A stretch of 64,000 bases of DNA from Terebella lapidaria (taxonomy: Eukaryota; Annelida; Polychaeta; Terebellida; Terebellidae): assembly GCA_949152475.1 (NCBI GenBank), contig OX424556.1:55324451-55388450 (forward strand). Reading direction: 5' to 3'. Numbering within the stretch: the first letter of the stretch is position 1; every line of letters starts with the position of its first letter. The notes under the pieces were generated by a model that worked only from the letters and a program-made list of their open reading frames with translations, had not been told where the DNA came from and did not search any database. Of the stretch, positions 43,957 to 56,236 are shown piece after piece. The translations under genes were made by a program, and so were the position numbers.

Positions 43957-45991
43957 CACTGGACGTGTGCTCAAGTCCTTCTTGATGCTAAGAAAAGCGG
44001 TTTGTTGGGCGCTACCCCAGTACCACTCGCTTTTCTTGCTTAGCAGGTCTCCGAGAGGTTTGGTCTTGTCTGCCAGCTGGTCTGTGAACTTCCCTAGCTG
44101 GCTTGCCATGCCCAAGAACCTACGCACTCCAGACACATATGTTGGGGCATTCATTTCGAGTATGGGCTTTATACGCTCCTCGTCCATGGATATACCATTA
44201 GCATCTATGTTGTGTCCAAGGAATTTTTTGCTTGGAAAATTCACACTTGTTTGCATTTAGTGTGATACCAGCTTCCTGAAGTTTCCTCAGTACTGCCATC
44301 AGTCGGCGATCATGCTCTTCTTGATTAGCAGCAAACACCAGGACATCATCGATATTGATTAATACTCCTTCTGAGCCTTTTATGATTTGTGATATCCTTT
44401 TCTGGAAGTGCTCAGAGGCTGATGAAATCCCGAAGGGTAGACGGTTGAAACGATAACGTCCAAAGGGTGTGATGAAGGTTGTCATCATTGATGATTCCTC
44501 ATCTAGTGGCACCTGCCAGAAGCCCGAATTTGCATCCAGTTTGGAGAAAACCTTGGCTCCGCTGAGTTGGCCTAGGGAGTGGTCTACAGTTGGAAGTTGG
44601 TGTTTCTCTCTCTGTACACTCTCGTTCAATTTGTTGGATCAACACAAATTCTGACTTCCCTGTTGACTTTTGGGACGACTACCATACCTGCACACCATTC
44701 TGTTGGTTCTTCTACACGGGTGATGACGCCAGTTCTCTCCATTTTCCCGAGTTCTTCCTTGACTTTCGGAAGTAGTGGAATAGCAACTCTTCTCGGAGTC
44801 GTCAAGGCAAATGGCTTGCTGTCATCTTGTAGTTTTATGTTGTAGTTGCCGCTCATTTTTCCCAGACCCTGGAATAATTCTGGAAATTTCTGTTGGTACT
44901 GATTGTCAATGGCATTCACCCTAACAACCACATTTAGGGCTTCAATTGCTGGTCGACCCACTAGCGCTTCCTGTAGGCCATCTACAACGTATACTTGTTG
45001 GCGACTTGTTCTTTCACGTCGCAACAGCTGTACTGCTGCTTGGCCTAGGACATTGAGTTTGTATTCTCCCGGTCCACACAAAATCCTGTCACTTCTCTGG
45101 AGCGGCCCCATGCCTGCTTCATTGTAGAGTGACTTGGGTATGACTGTGACATCAGCGCCTGTGTCGATTTTGAATAAAGCATTTGTCTCACCAATTGTGA
45201 TCTCCGCCTTCCAGCCATCTTTATTGTGGTCGGCCACAACATCAAGGAAATTTGATGGTAGTCCCTGTTCATCTGTGTCGCTCGACTCATCCTGGCACAC
45301 TTCAGCGATGTTACGCTTGAACAAGCACATGCTTGAGTAATGTCCTGTTCTTGAACAATGAGAGCATTTCTCACCTTTGGCAGGACATACCTCTCTTTTG
45401 TGTAACTTTTTGTTTCCACATCTAATGCAGCCTTTGGTGTGCGCTTTTTGCTGTTTCTGTGGTCGACTGGCTTTCTCTTGTTTTGTAATCTGACCCCTCT
45501 TTCTCCTGACTGCTGCTGTAGCGTCAATATTACCGGCTTCCTGGTCATCATTCCTCAGGAATTCTTGTTGTATTTTCACGGCTTCACTCTGCCGTGCCTG
45601 GTCCACTGCCTTTTTCAGTGTCAGATCTTTATCCAGCTGGAGTTTCTCAGCTAGCTTGTGATCTCTCACCCCCACGACGACCCTGTCACGAATCATTTCA
45701 TCATGAAGCGCACCAAACTCAGCATATTCAGCGAGTGCATAGAGATCCGTTTTAAAGTCGTCCACTGCTTCCCCCTCTTCTTGCTTCCTTCGATTGAACT
45801 TTGAACGTTCAAATATCAGGTTACGTTGGGGCATGAAGTATGCACACAATTTCTCTTTCACTGGTGTGTAATGCTTCTTTTGCTGGTCTTTGAGAGTTAG
45901 GGACCGCAGGATGTCGTCTGCTTTATCACCCATAGCGTACACAAGAGCGTTAACTTGTTCCTCTTCTGCCTTTGTATTTAAGGATGCTTAA

Positions 45992-46969
45992 CAGTCAGGA
46001 TCGATGCCTTATCAGCTGAATTGTGCTATGTTTTGTTTGGGCTATTGCTCTGCAGTTTAGCTTTGGATTTCGCTGAAAATTGTTGCGTAGGTTCTATACA
46101 TGACTGCAACATTTGTCCAATGTCCAAATTGAAGACCCAGTCGATAATCATACAGATCCGGAACGTTATACTCCGCCAATTCAATGTAACTTACATAGGA
46201 AACAGACAGCGTTTTAGGGTGCAGCTTCTTGACTATAGTTAGATTACTTATCATAGAACAATAACCTACTGCCTGTTTTGGGGTTTACCTCGACATTTGG
46301 TGGTTATTTGATGTTCAAAATAACATGTTATATATCATCCGCATCGAAAATACACTGGGCAAAAGAAATTGAATGTCAGTCGCAATAATAACGACTCTAT
46401 CCGTTGGCATTGTAAACTCAACCGCAAACTTTATCAAGAATTCAGCGACTCTATTATTTTCTAAGAGTAGTATATAAGCAAAATCACAACAACATATCAC
46501 TCCTGAGTACAACGTTCTCGAAAGCTGAGCATTGACGGTATTTCCCATACGAATAATCCGTTGATCTGTACTTAGCGCTTCACTGACCAGCGGCACAAGA
46601 AATTTTCAGTGAATCACAAAAGATATACATATTTGCACATCAATTTGACATGAATATCGATGGGATACTTGAAATTGGAGGGTAGGTTATTGATCACGGA
46701 TATGTGAACTCGTTGCAGTTAAGAAACTGCACCATGTAATGCTTCGTGTACGCAACGCAAGTTACATCTGTTCCAGCCACATTCAACTCTATTTATATAC
46801 TAATTTATTAATGGAATCGTCAAACGCTTTTTGGCGTCACCTTCATAGATATATGCAGAATATAAATTCCAAATTTCATGTAACTTTGTTACGAAACGGC
46901 CGAGATATAAACCAAAATTGCACATGGTATTAAACCATTGAAAGCACCGGAACGTAACCGATACGCAAT
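45992..46969. mobile_element. Unidentified 978-bp insertion in Gypsy Gag
   Basis: Gypsy Gag sequence stops at 45991 and resumes at 46970. The borders carry CTTAA on both sides (45987-45991 and 46970-46974). A TTAA target would suit piggyBac or Kolobok, but the termini (CAGTCAGGATCG and ATACGCAAT) are not obvious inverted repeats. No protein domain was recognised. It could be a non-autonomous DNA transposon. Confidence 0.6.
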
Positions 46970-47269
46970 CTTAATCCAGATGCTAGACTAAACCGTTCAA
47001 ACCGACGTAGCCATTTCGCCCATTCTTCTGGCTTGAAGCTGAATTTATCCGGGATTGTTAGTTGGTAAGCCATGGTGTAATGTGATATCTCTGTAAAGTG
47101 TCAGTACTTTCACACAGTGGCTGCACGACGAGTTGGACTTTGGACTCAATTTTGGATCGGCTGGTTACTTTTTGTGTGTGTCTGGCTGTGCTTCTACATG
47201 TATATAGCTTTGTCTTATAGAGCTTTATTAATTAGCCGACAGTTAATTGATATTATCACCAATCCGACA

Positions 47270-47480
47270 AACGTATATTGTACTTATGCCTTGATTCAAT
47301 ACCTAAGTGAATTGCTCGTTGCTACAGTAATATGGGCAAAGGTTGGGTACATCGAGGGCCGCCAAGATTCAGTGAGATGAGGAACCATGTCAGTGCCATA
47401 AAACACGCAACGTATTGTAGAATTACAGTCGCTAGCAACAAAAGTTGGGAGACATAAAGGAAAATTTATATTTGTCGAGA
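47270..47480 (-). repeat. Inverted fragment of the large repeat
   Basis: Its complement matches 14190-14340 and 23440-23580: TTGCTAGCGACTG, TTTTATGGCACTGACATGGT and CTCATCTCACTRAATCTTGG. In this orientation a frame reads RFSEMRNHVSAIKHATYCRI, while the equivalent frames in the other copies carry a stop, so I do not call it coding. Confidence 0.7.
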
Positions 47481-48599
47481 AAATATATCAAAGTCATTAC
47501 GATTTCTCTTGCAGTGTTTTCAACTTTACTCTCACAAATTTATTCTCAACTTATTAATGGCATACTGCATGTACGTATAACTCGAGACAGCGGAACATTA
47601 CACAAATTAGTTTTCGTAACGTTACAGAACATTTTAAAAGATGCGTCATGCAGTCAGTCAGTTTTATGGCTGAAAGCATGCCACTATCGTGCTAAAAGTG
47701 AGGTTTGTCAGCTATTAGAACTATTCGAGAAATTCGATAACCTTGCATCAATTGCAAGCATATACACAGCCATTTTGTGAAGTGTTTCTGGTTGCTAAGC
47801 GGTAATTAAGTTACAAAGTGGCACTCAATATAATGCGTTGAGTGTGAGTCTTTTACCCTAATGACAACGCTTGCAAATGCTATCCGTGGTAAACCTAATT
47901 ATGAATGGTCGACTGTTGTAATATTAGAGCGTAAATACATTTGCTGTGTCACTTTGTCCGGTCAATGAATTTCTCAATATGACGCGCCTGCGCAGATCAT
48001 TAACGCTTGTCACAGAAAAGTATACAATACATTCTCCACTGCATGTGCGTGTATAGACATGTAGTGAAAATTGTATTTTAAAGCAATCCAAGCTGACAAT
48101 GAAATCTGGTCTACACATAGAAATGAATGTTTGAGATTGCCAACCCCTGAGATGGTACACTGACATTTTTTGCTATGCAGTTGTATTTAACTCTTGCATA
48201 TAATATATATACAGACAGTATATACCAGTAAAATGTGAAAGTCAAATCCTGAAAACACTGTTCATAACAACATCAAAAAGCAATCACGCTCAGTTTGTCC
48301 CCAGTTGTACAGTGAAATTCTCACGCCTGCATCGTATTTGATGCGCGCTTCTTTCAGACAAGCACGTTTCCTCAAGTAACAAAAGTGTCGAAACAATAAT
48401 TAATCCATGGCTTGCATAATAGAAGATTGTTTTGTTCCTATCGACATCCTAATTACAATCAAACATACATTGATTTGTACACGTACGAATACAAATAATC
48501 ATTGGAGATTATTCCTCATCGTGTCCATGAACGCCAACAATTAACTAAAGACAATTAATTTCTTCACCGTGAATCATCGGAAATTGAATGAGAATTACA
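47481..48599. other. Unassigned region
   Basis: No repeat or domain recognised. The 111-codon plus frame at 47445-47780 has no known motif. Confidence 0.35.
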
Positions 48600-49650
48600 C
48601 GTGTTAATACTGAGAGCTAGGTGGCTGATTTATGAAAATGCTGACGAGTTGGGGGTCATTTAACCATATTTATGATTACGTGATAGACCAATCAAACTGA
48701 TCCTTAGTGCAAATTTGATAACATATCGATGAGATGACATGTAATGAAACCAATGAAAATGTTTTTGCTAATTGTTTTCACAAAATAAATTGCAAATGAT
48801 TTAAATCATGATAGAGGCTCAATGATCTATCACCAAATTGTATATTTCAATGTTCAATGCAAGTGTTGATTGATGATGTCAACAATATACCCGGATTCTC
48901 TCCTACATGTATAATTTGTACGGTAGACCCCAGGTGATACAAAACTGAGTACCCTTCTGGTTTGTGATTGGGTACTGGTACCTAGGTAAACCTATTGCCT
49001 GGTGTTTCCTTTGGATTGTTCAATTCTTCTTATACATTATAGGTTATCGTGCAGTCGTATGCGGATTTTGTCTAGTGTACAATAGAAACAACTATATTTT
49101 ACATACTCTTTGTCTCTGGCTATGAATATTCGGTCGGGCTTTGTTTATACACTCCAAATGATGATGAAGTTTTGCTATTGGGATCTTCAAAATCATAGAA
49201 TGATAGATATATTTTGCAAGCCCACAACAAAGGAGCATAATAACACCAGAACACCGAATTGGTCTGTGCATCACTACTTTACTCTTTTGAGACTGTAATT
49301 TTGGGTCTCTAGACATTTCATATCTGTACTTTCATGTATGTATAACGTTTACTGTTGGCTGAGATGGAAGTGGCCATAGATGTTTTGCCGAGAATCACCC
49401 TTTGATGGCCTAATGATCGGGAATGTTCAGGGATAAGAGACCCAGCACATCGGAATCAAGTATGTTGCAGACCATTTGGGATCAATCATAAACTCGAAGA
49501 GCTTTCTGTCGTCTATAACTCTTTGTGACTTGGCTGCTCCAACATTGATACTATGGAATGATTTCAACCACAGCATATCTGTATCCGAAATATGAAGATT
49601 ATAATGATGAGAAATTGGCTAAATGATATTTACATGGCTTTGGGGTTTTT
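48600..49650. repeat. Diverged relative of the right-arm repeat
   Basis: GTTGGGGGTCATTTAACCAT and GACATGTAATGAAACC (48650-48750) match the GGTCATTCGAACATATTCAT and GACATGCATTGAAACCC blocks at 55140 and 60660. At 49260-49640, TTTACTCTTTTGAGACTGTA and the S2 repeat (TGGCCTAATGATCGGGAATG, 49406) match 57840-58190. The middle is not alignable by eye. Confidence 0.6.
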
Positions 49651-50632
49651 TTCATATGGATGGATATCTGTTGCATTATGGATCGAGAAGTAATAACTTG
49701 GCTGCTTATTCCATTGTATGTACTTAATTTATAAGGTTTTATGAGCTATTTATCATGAACTTGGTCTGAACAAACAGTAACAATATAAAAAAAATCCTTG
49801 TTTTATCCGATGTATATGATTAAATATTTGAGCAAATACATCAAGTGCAGCAATCAAAAACAAATACGATATTTTTCCAAATATTAATAAAATTCAAATA
49901 CACAAAAGTACTGTATTTAAATACAAATATGTATTTGCGCCCAGCCTTGGTTTATATCAAAATGTCTCTTGAAATAAAGTAGAAACCTAATAATAGTTGT
50001 TCGAATAAGTACTATAATACATATCTGAATTATGGTTAGTTAATTTGGCTGGTTGTTCGCAGTGAGTTAGTTATGCAAATTTGTTTACCTTTTAAACTAA
50101 TAATGATCTTCCGAAATGAAGATGAACGTATTGTACGTCACATTTCATAATGAAGTTTGGCTCCAACACAAAACTGTATGGATCACTATGATTACAAGTG
50201 TCGGGCCCCAACTATTCGGGTATAATCCGATGCAACCTATTTCAACTAAACATATGCAGGCGTTTTCATGGTTTTGGGCTGACTATGAACCACATTTTCT
50301 GAATATTGACTTGAAATATGGGAATATATGCCTTAAGTTTTGTACATTTGAGCAATTATTTATTTGACCTATTATCTAATCATCTATCAGACAAATGATA
50401 AACGACACTAGTTATAGACAGCAACGTTGTTTTCTTTTAACATTACACACGACAATGTATTTATATGGGAAAAAAACATAACAGTGCAAAGTTGCTATAA
50501 CAGAAGCATCTTCCTATACTTTGCTTTCCTTCCTATGCTGTCTCAAGTATTCTGGAGGCATTTTTCTATGAAAATACAGATGGACATGGAATTAAGGCAT
50601 TTCGGCAGAAATGCCTTTATGGTTTTAGCAGA
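49651..50632. other. Unassigned region
   Basis: No repeat, RNA or protein domain recognised. AT-rich with short frames only. Confidence 0.35.
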
Positions 50633-50656
50633 ATTTTTTTTTTTTTTTTTTTTTTT
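50633..50656. repeat. Poly-T tract
   Basis: About 22-24 consecutive T residues followed by CTTCTTCTTCC, next to the satellite block. Possibly the reverse of an old poly-A tail. Confidence 0.9.
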
Positions 50657-50659
50657 CTT

Positions 50660-51330
50660 CTTCTTCCGCCACTTTTGGTTTCCGGACGATAACTTTAGAT
50701 TGCCTTGACGGATCCTTGTCAAATTTTCACCGCAAGTCAGAAATGATATGTGGAAGAACCCTATTCTTTTTGAGCCGGATCCGAGGTCCGTGAGGTCCGT
50801 GAGGATGAAATCAAGGCTAATTTTAAGACTTGGTTTCCGGACGATAACTGGAAAAATATTTATGCAATAGTTGCAGAACTCTGCATGGAGGTTCATATGC
50901 CACCAGGGAAGAACCCTATTGATTTTGGGATCGATCCGTCGAACGACCTTTGACCTAGAGGTCAAAATAATTTTTTGCTGATTCATCCTTGAGGCTTTCT
51001 GCATATCTCGGAAACCGTGCGTCGTAGAGCGAAACGGACGTTATTTTCGGACTCGTCGCCCTAGACAAACATCTCTAAGGGGAATTTTTTTTTTGATCCG
51101 GTTCCGAGGTCCGTGAGGTCCGTGAGGATGAAATTGAGGCTGATCTTGAAACTTGGTTTCCGGACGATAACTCGAAAAATATACAGGCAATAGTTGCAGA
51201 ATTTTGCACGGAGGTTTATATATCACCAGGGAAGAACCCTATTGATTTTGGGATCGATACCTCGAATGACCTTTGACTTAGAGGTCGAAATAATTTTTTG
51301 CTGAGTCATCCTTGAGGCATCCTGCATATC
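50660..51330. repeat. Diverged leader of the 147-bp satellite
   Basis: Longer units (about 323 bp) that contain TGGTTTCCGGACGATAAC (50677, 50828, 51152), GAGGTCCGTGAGGTCCGTGA and part of the 147-bp unit (CATATCTCGGAAACCGTGCG at 51002). It looks like an older higher-order form from which the simple array was derived. Confidence 0.7.
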
Positions 51331-52260
51331 TCGGAAACGGTGCGTCGTAGAGCGAAACGGACGTTATTTTCGGACTCGTCGCCCTAGACAAACATGTCTA
51401 AGGGGTATTATGGATGAACTTTGACCTTGACCCGAAATTTTTTTGCCGAGTCGGCATTTTTCGTTTTCGTCGATATCTCGGAAACGGTGCGTCGTAGAGC
51501 GAAACGGACGTTATTTTCGGACTCGTCGCCCTAGACAAACATGTCTAAAGGGTATTATAGATGAACTTTGACCTTGACCCGAAATTTTTTGCCGAGTCGG
51601 CATTTTTCGTTTTCGTCGATATCTCGGAAACGGTGCATCGTAGAGCGAAACGGACGTTATTTTCGGACTCGTCGCCCTGGACAAACATGTTTAAGGGGTA
51701 TTATGGATGAACTTTGACCTTGACCCGAAATTTTTTTGCCGAGTCGGCATTTTTCGTTTTCGTCAATATCTCGGAAACGGTGCGTCGTAGAGCGAAACGG
51801 ACGTTATTTTCGGACTCGTCGCCCTAGACAAACATGTCTAAAGGGTATTATAAATGAACTTCGACTTTGACCCGAAATTTTTTGCCGAGTCAGGATTTTT
51901 CATTTTCGTCGATATCTCGGAAACGGTGCGTCGTAGAGCGAAACGGACCGTATTTTCGGACTCTTCGCCCTAGACAAACATGTCTTAGGGGTATTATTGA
52001 TGAATTTTGACCTTGACCTGAAATTTTTTTGCCGAGTCGGCATTTTTCGTTCTCGTCGATATCTTGGAAACGGTGCGTCGTAGAGCGAAACGGACATTAT
52101 TTTCGGACTCGTCGCCCTAGACAAACATGTCTAATGGGTATTATGGATGGACTTTGACCTTGACCTTAAATCTTTTTGCCGAGTCTGCATTTTTCATTTT
52201 TCGTCCATATCTAGGAAACGATGTGTCGTAGAGCCCATGGCAAACATGTTTTAAATATTA
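51325..52260. repeat. 147-bp satellite array
   Basis: Units in the phase of ATATCTCGGAAACGGTGCGT start at about 51325, 51472, 51618, 51765, 51911, 52058 and 52205, spacing 146-147 bp. Each also has CGTCGTAGAGCGAAACGG, ACTCGTCGCCCTAGACAAAC, TTTGACCTTGACCCGAAATT and TTTTTGCCGAGTCGGCATTT. Inner units are nearly identical and the last is degenerate. Confidence 0.92.
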
Positions 52261-52883
52261 AGAATTAGTCCTAACACCGAAATGCCTCCAAGGCATCTTT
52301 AGGCCTTGACGTCTAGTTCAGTTTGACATCGCTGGGTTCATGTCAGTCCAAAAAATCGGTTTATGGATATAAGTTTAACGTATGAATAGCATTGTCGACT
52401 GTAACCCGCAATGCACTGTATACTTGTACTCCAGTAACCGACCGAGATATAACATCAAGATGTCCATCCTCTCCAGATAGTCAGCACCCAGAAATATTAT
52501 TAATTGCAGATTATTTGAGACAGCGTGAAAAGCTATTCTGAACATTTCGACGCTGAATAAATAATGACTGTGCAAATATACTTATTGTTTGAAAAAAAAA
52601 ATGTTCCTAGATCTGCACAATGGATTGGATGATACTTGGTATGATATTCTGTCTACAAAGCTGTTAACTGGTATAAGACGCAGGAATTCTCAAAATACAT
52701 CATATAAGAGGACATTTTGCCACTTCTCTCATATCAGTCTAAGTTGTAAATTGGTATCAAACAAAAAATTTCAAAATACATGACATGATATAGTCATTTG
52801 TTACTTCTCTCATATCAGTTGGTATAAAATTCAAGAATTTTCAGAATACATGATATGGTAATTTGTTGTTTCTCTGAGTTGGT
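52261..52883. other. Unassigned region
   Basis: Contains a loose repeat of GAATTYTCARAATACATSATA near 52690, 52770 and 52830, about 70-80 bp apart. Nothing else recognised. Confidence 0.4.
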
Positions 52884-53160
52884 ACCTCGTGCTAATATTA
52901 GCTTTTCAACAATCTTTCTGACCTCGTGGACATAACCCGAATACCAAAACTGATACAAATTTGGAAGTAGCAGATTGGTACACAAATCAAACGAACTCTT
53001 CCACAACAAGGAAGTTGTAGAAGAGTTCGCACCTCGTGCTAATATTAGCTTTTCAACAATCTTTCTGACCTCGTGGACATAACCCGAATACCAAAACTGA
53101 TACAAATTTGGAAGTAGCAGATTGGTACACAAATCAAACGAACTCTTCCACAACAAGGAA
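52884..53160. repeat. Identical tandem duplication with hairpin linker
   Basis: About 130 bp (ACCTCGTGCTAATATTAGCT to CACAACAAGGAA) occurs at 52884-53013 and 53031-53160 without a visible difference; the offset is 147 bp. At the first junction CGAACTCTTCCACAAC and GTTGTAGAAGAGTTCG form a hairpin of about 15 bp around AAGGAA (52990-53028). Confidence 0.9.
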
Positions 53161-53228
53161 AGTCCATTCTCTCAATTTAGTCCTAACATGAACACAGAAT
53201 TCCGGAATAGTACACGCAATCATGTAGC

Positions 53229-56200
53229 AGAGACCTTTTCGTCCATTTGTCCGTGAATACGTCACATTAGCTGATTGGCAATTGCACTGAGCCTATTTCT
53301 TCATTGTGTACGAGGTCATATTTGTCAGATTTTATGAAGGCGTTCGGTCGAAGCAACTCGTTTCGTAGTGATGGCTTTGAATGATTTCAAAACCCAACAT
53401 TACACATGTATGACAGGAGTATTCATATACTTCCCATAATTCGACAGTACAAATAGTTTTTGAAATATCGTAGCGTGTGGCGATATTTTTTCTCAAATTT
53501 TCTTTATCATCTCCTCGTCATTGTCGCCTCTTTCAGTACCAAAGACGAGGTATCATTAAATTAGCTGTACCGAGTTAACCATCCTAGATTTTACCCGTGT
53601 CTTATCCGTGGTTCAATCCTTCGTGCCATTCTGAGTGCTGACTGCCCAAATTAACTTCTAGCGATATTATCATCCGTTTGTACTTAGTTTACTGCAGTGA
53701 GTCTACAAATGAAGTTATATTCATGTGCTGTCATACAATAAAACTCTGGATGATAAAACTCTATCATGACCCTATCATGATGACGTCATCTGGGGGTTCA
53801 GGTTATTACAAACTCACCGTTATGGTAAACAGCTCTCCGCAACCGTTTTGCTATAACCTATACCAGAAATAAGTTTATAACAAAGGTTGCAAATACTTAG
53901 GATACCTCTTCTCTAAATTACACCAATAATTCACCCATACTCTAAACAGACGTATATCATTCGACAATTTCTTTGAATTGCCCCTCGGCAACATCTCGAG
54001 ATTACACCGATTATGTAATGGTATGTCCATCATCGCTGACAAGGGAATCCCATCAATGAGAAGTTTAAGCTTCTTGAAACCACCAACCAGGAGTCCTTTT
54101 TTATAAGAACGTGTCCCTCTTCATGTTATCGATTATTGATCTTCTAATCCTGATTGTAAGGCGATCCCAAGCAGATAGCCCATGTTATGGTTTTAGCGTC
54201 TGATGGACGTCTCTCTTGTGGCTGAACTGACATAATCATGTTTAACTGTGCTAAAAGAAGGTCAGAAATACTTGTATGGCCTTATAGTTGAACGGTTTGA
54301 ATATTCTTGCGAATAAATTTTAGGACAGCCTGAATGGCAGTATAAATATTATGACATCCATCTCCTTTCAGATATTGTCAGAACTAGGCCCACTGATCTT
54401 ACATGGTACATTTCCGAAATTATGAGCAACATAGTATTGGGATTTCCTTGGGCTCGTGTTGTACTACACTGTGATACTGCTGTTTAAAGCTGTCACGGTT
54501 ATGATTGTGGAAACTGTGACAAATTGGACGCACAAGGGCCATTATACAATATCACTTCCCGACTGACAAGGTAATTGAGACCATCGTTTGCATGCATATT
54601 GTCGAAAATTACATGCCTTAAGGACTTGGGAACCTAACCTAACTATGGGTGATATATTCCAGATAGAATTAAAGGCTGCCATCCGTATTTATTTATTGCG
54701 GGAATGCAGCTATTTTCGAGACCTTAACCAAATCCCAAAGATTATTTCCTGCGGCGACCAGCATTCGAAGATATTGAATCGATGATAATTCTATTTACGG
54801 TCGGCATCTTATTTGCATTAGGAAAAAAATGTGTTGAACGAAGATGATATAAAGTTAATATGGCGCCACAGTTATTTTCGCATATATAGTTTACGTAATC
54901 GGCATTATTGCAAAATGATGAAGCGAACAAACAATAGTGTGACGTCACATGTGTTTTTTAATTGTTGGATATTCTATCCACATTGCCCTCTCGATGTTGG
55001 TACATCAGTGGTGTGATTATTTTACGGACCATTTCCGTTCACCTTAAGCATAAGATGGAATGAATTGAGATATTTTTATTTTCATTACTGTAAATATATA
55101 AGTGGTGTTATCATTCTGAGTTAATCATGAGTTGCTGGTCATTCGAACATATTCATAATTCTGTGATGGAACGAACCATCTGCTGAATTTTGTGAATTGG
55201 TTACATGTACCAAATATGGATCACGACTAAGTGACATGCATTGAAACCCAGTGCATATATCAGTGCCTATATCATATATTACTACCCATCCGATGTTCAC
55301 TATCACACAAATTATCATAAATATATCGTAATGAAGGCTGAATGGTCTTGACAATACATTGTATCTTTGAAAAAAGATACAATATTCACTGCAGATTGAT
55401 GATAACAACAACCCTGACTTTATTATTATAAAGTGTGGTCACCCAGATATGACATTGTGTCATTCAAAACACCCTATGTCAGCTGGCGAACGACAGGATG
55501 AAAGATAGCCATATGAATAAATCACACTGGAATCTATATACCACATACTACACGAACCCTTTTCATTACGATGACTAAAAACTACTAATTTCCTGTTTTC
55601 TACACAAAATATAAGCAGGGTTGCAAATAGAAGTTAGTGCTCAAAACATTAGCCGAATTGTCTATTTGTGACTATTGTACCCTTGCGATAATATATTATC
55701 AATTACTCAAGTGATCTTCATTAATTGTGGGCGACGTTGTTCCATTCGTGTACCTTCATGTATGTCTAACTTAAATAATAACATTTAATGCTGGTTTAGT
55801 CGGAAGTGTCCCTAGATGTTTTGCCTAAAATCACGCTTGATGGCCTAACGGTCATGAGTGTTCAGGGATAAGAGACCCAGCACATCGGAATCAAGTATGT
55901 CTCAAACCATTTTGGATCAATCATAGCACCAAGTTTACTATCGTCCATAACTCTGTGGCTGTGGGCTGCTCAGATATTGATAATGTGAAATGAATTCAAC
56001 CATAATAATTCTGGACGATGTGTTCTGAATACCATTACGTGGGTGACAACTGAATGTATTAACCTGTCATCATCTAGATACACAATTTTAATGATAAAAT
56101 TAACAAATTATCATTCAAAAATACCATACGGTATCTTTTGAAATAGATTGGATTGTATCACATTGGTATATAAATCTTGTATGTACATGTACCTATTGTA

Positions 56201-56236
56201 TGTAATGTTCTGTGGGGGTAGTTTATCTTTGCTCGA
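53229..56236. repeat. Right-arm large repeat, copy E
   Basis: Matches 58190-58600, 59217-60250 and 60336-61750 (copy F), about 93-95 percent in good stretches, from AGAGACCTTTTCGTCC to TGCCTATTGTATGTAATGTT. The part 53880-54780 is distantly related to 1190-1400 and 6880-7180 of copy A (AAATTACACCAA, GATTATGTAATGG, GGAATGCAGCTA), tying both arms to one family. Contains one S2 repeat (55790-56030). Confidence 0.8.

Larger units (their letters stand above)
41403..47073 (-). mobile_element. Gypsy (Ty3-type) LTR element, broken and nested
   Basis: Read right to left. Recognisable parts in order: Gag start (about 47073-46970) and main Gag (45940-45450); Cys/His knuckle region (about 45430-45300); protease (IDTGADVTVIPK, about 45160); reverse transcriptase (about 44860-44210, with FSKLDANSGFWQV and the INIDDVLVFA motif); RNase H (about 43380-42900, VSADASSYGLGAVV); zinc-binding region (about 42730-42640); and integrase core (42540-41900, VDYYSRFIEIA, ITDNGPQY, NGEAERAVQTIK). 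The order protease, RT, RNase H, integrase is that of Ty3/Gypsy. Two foreign insertions split it (43385-43956 and 45992-46969) and there are several other breaks, so it is an old, dead copy. A possible short 3' LTR lies at 41403-41538; no 5' LTR was found. Confidence 0.88.

Noticed and set aside
47117-47380. Frame of 87 codons with hydrophobic start next to Gypsy
   Set aside because: It overlaps an inverted fragment of the large repeat; equivalent frames in other copies are not open.
50427-50708. Frame ending in a run of Phe
   Set aside because: The run is a poly-T tract read as codons; upstream has no motif.
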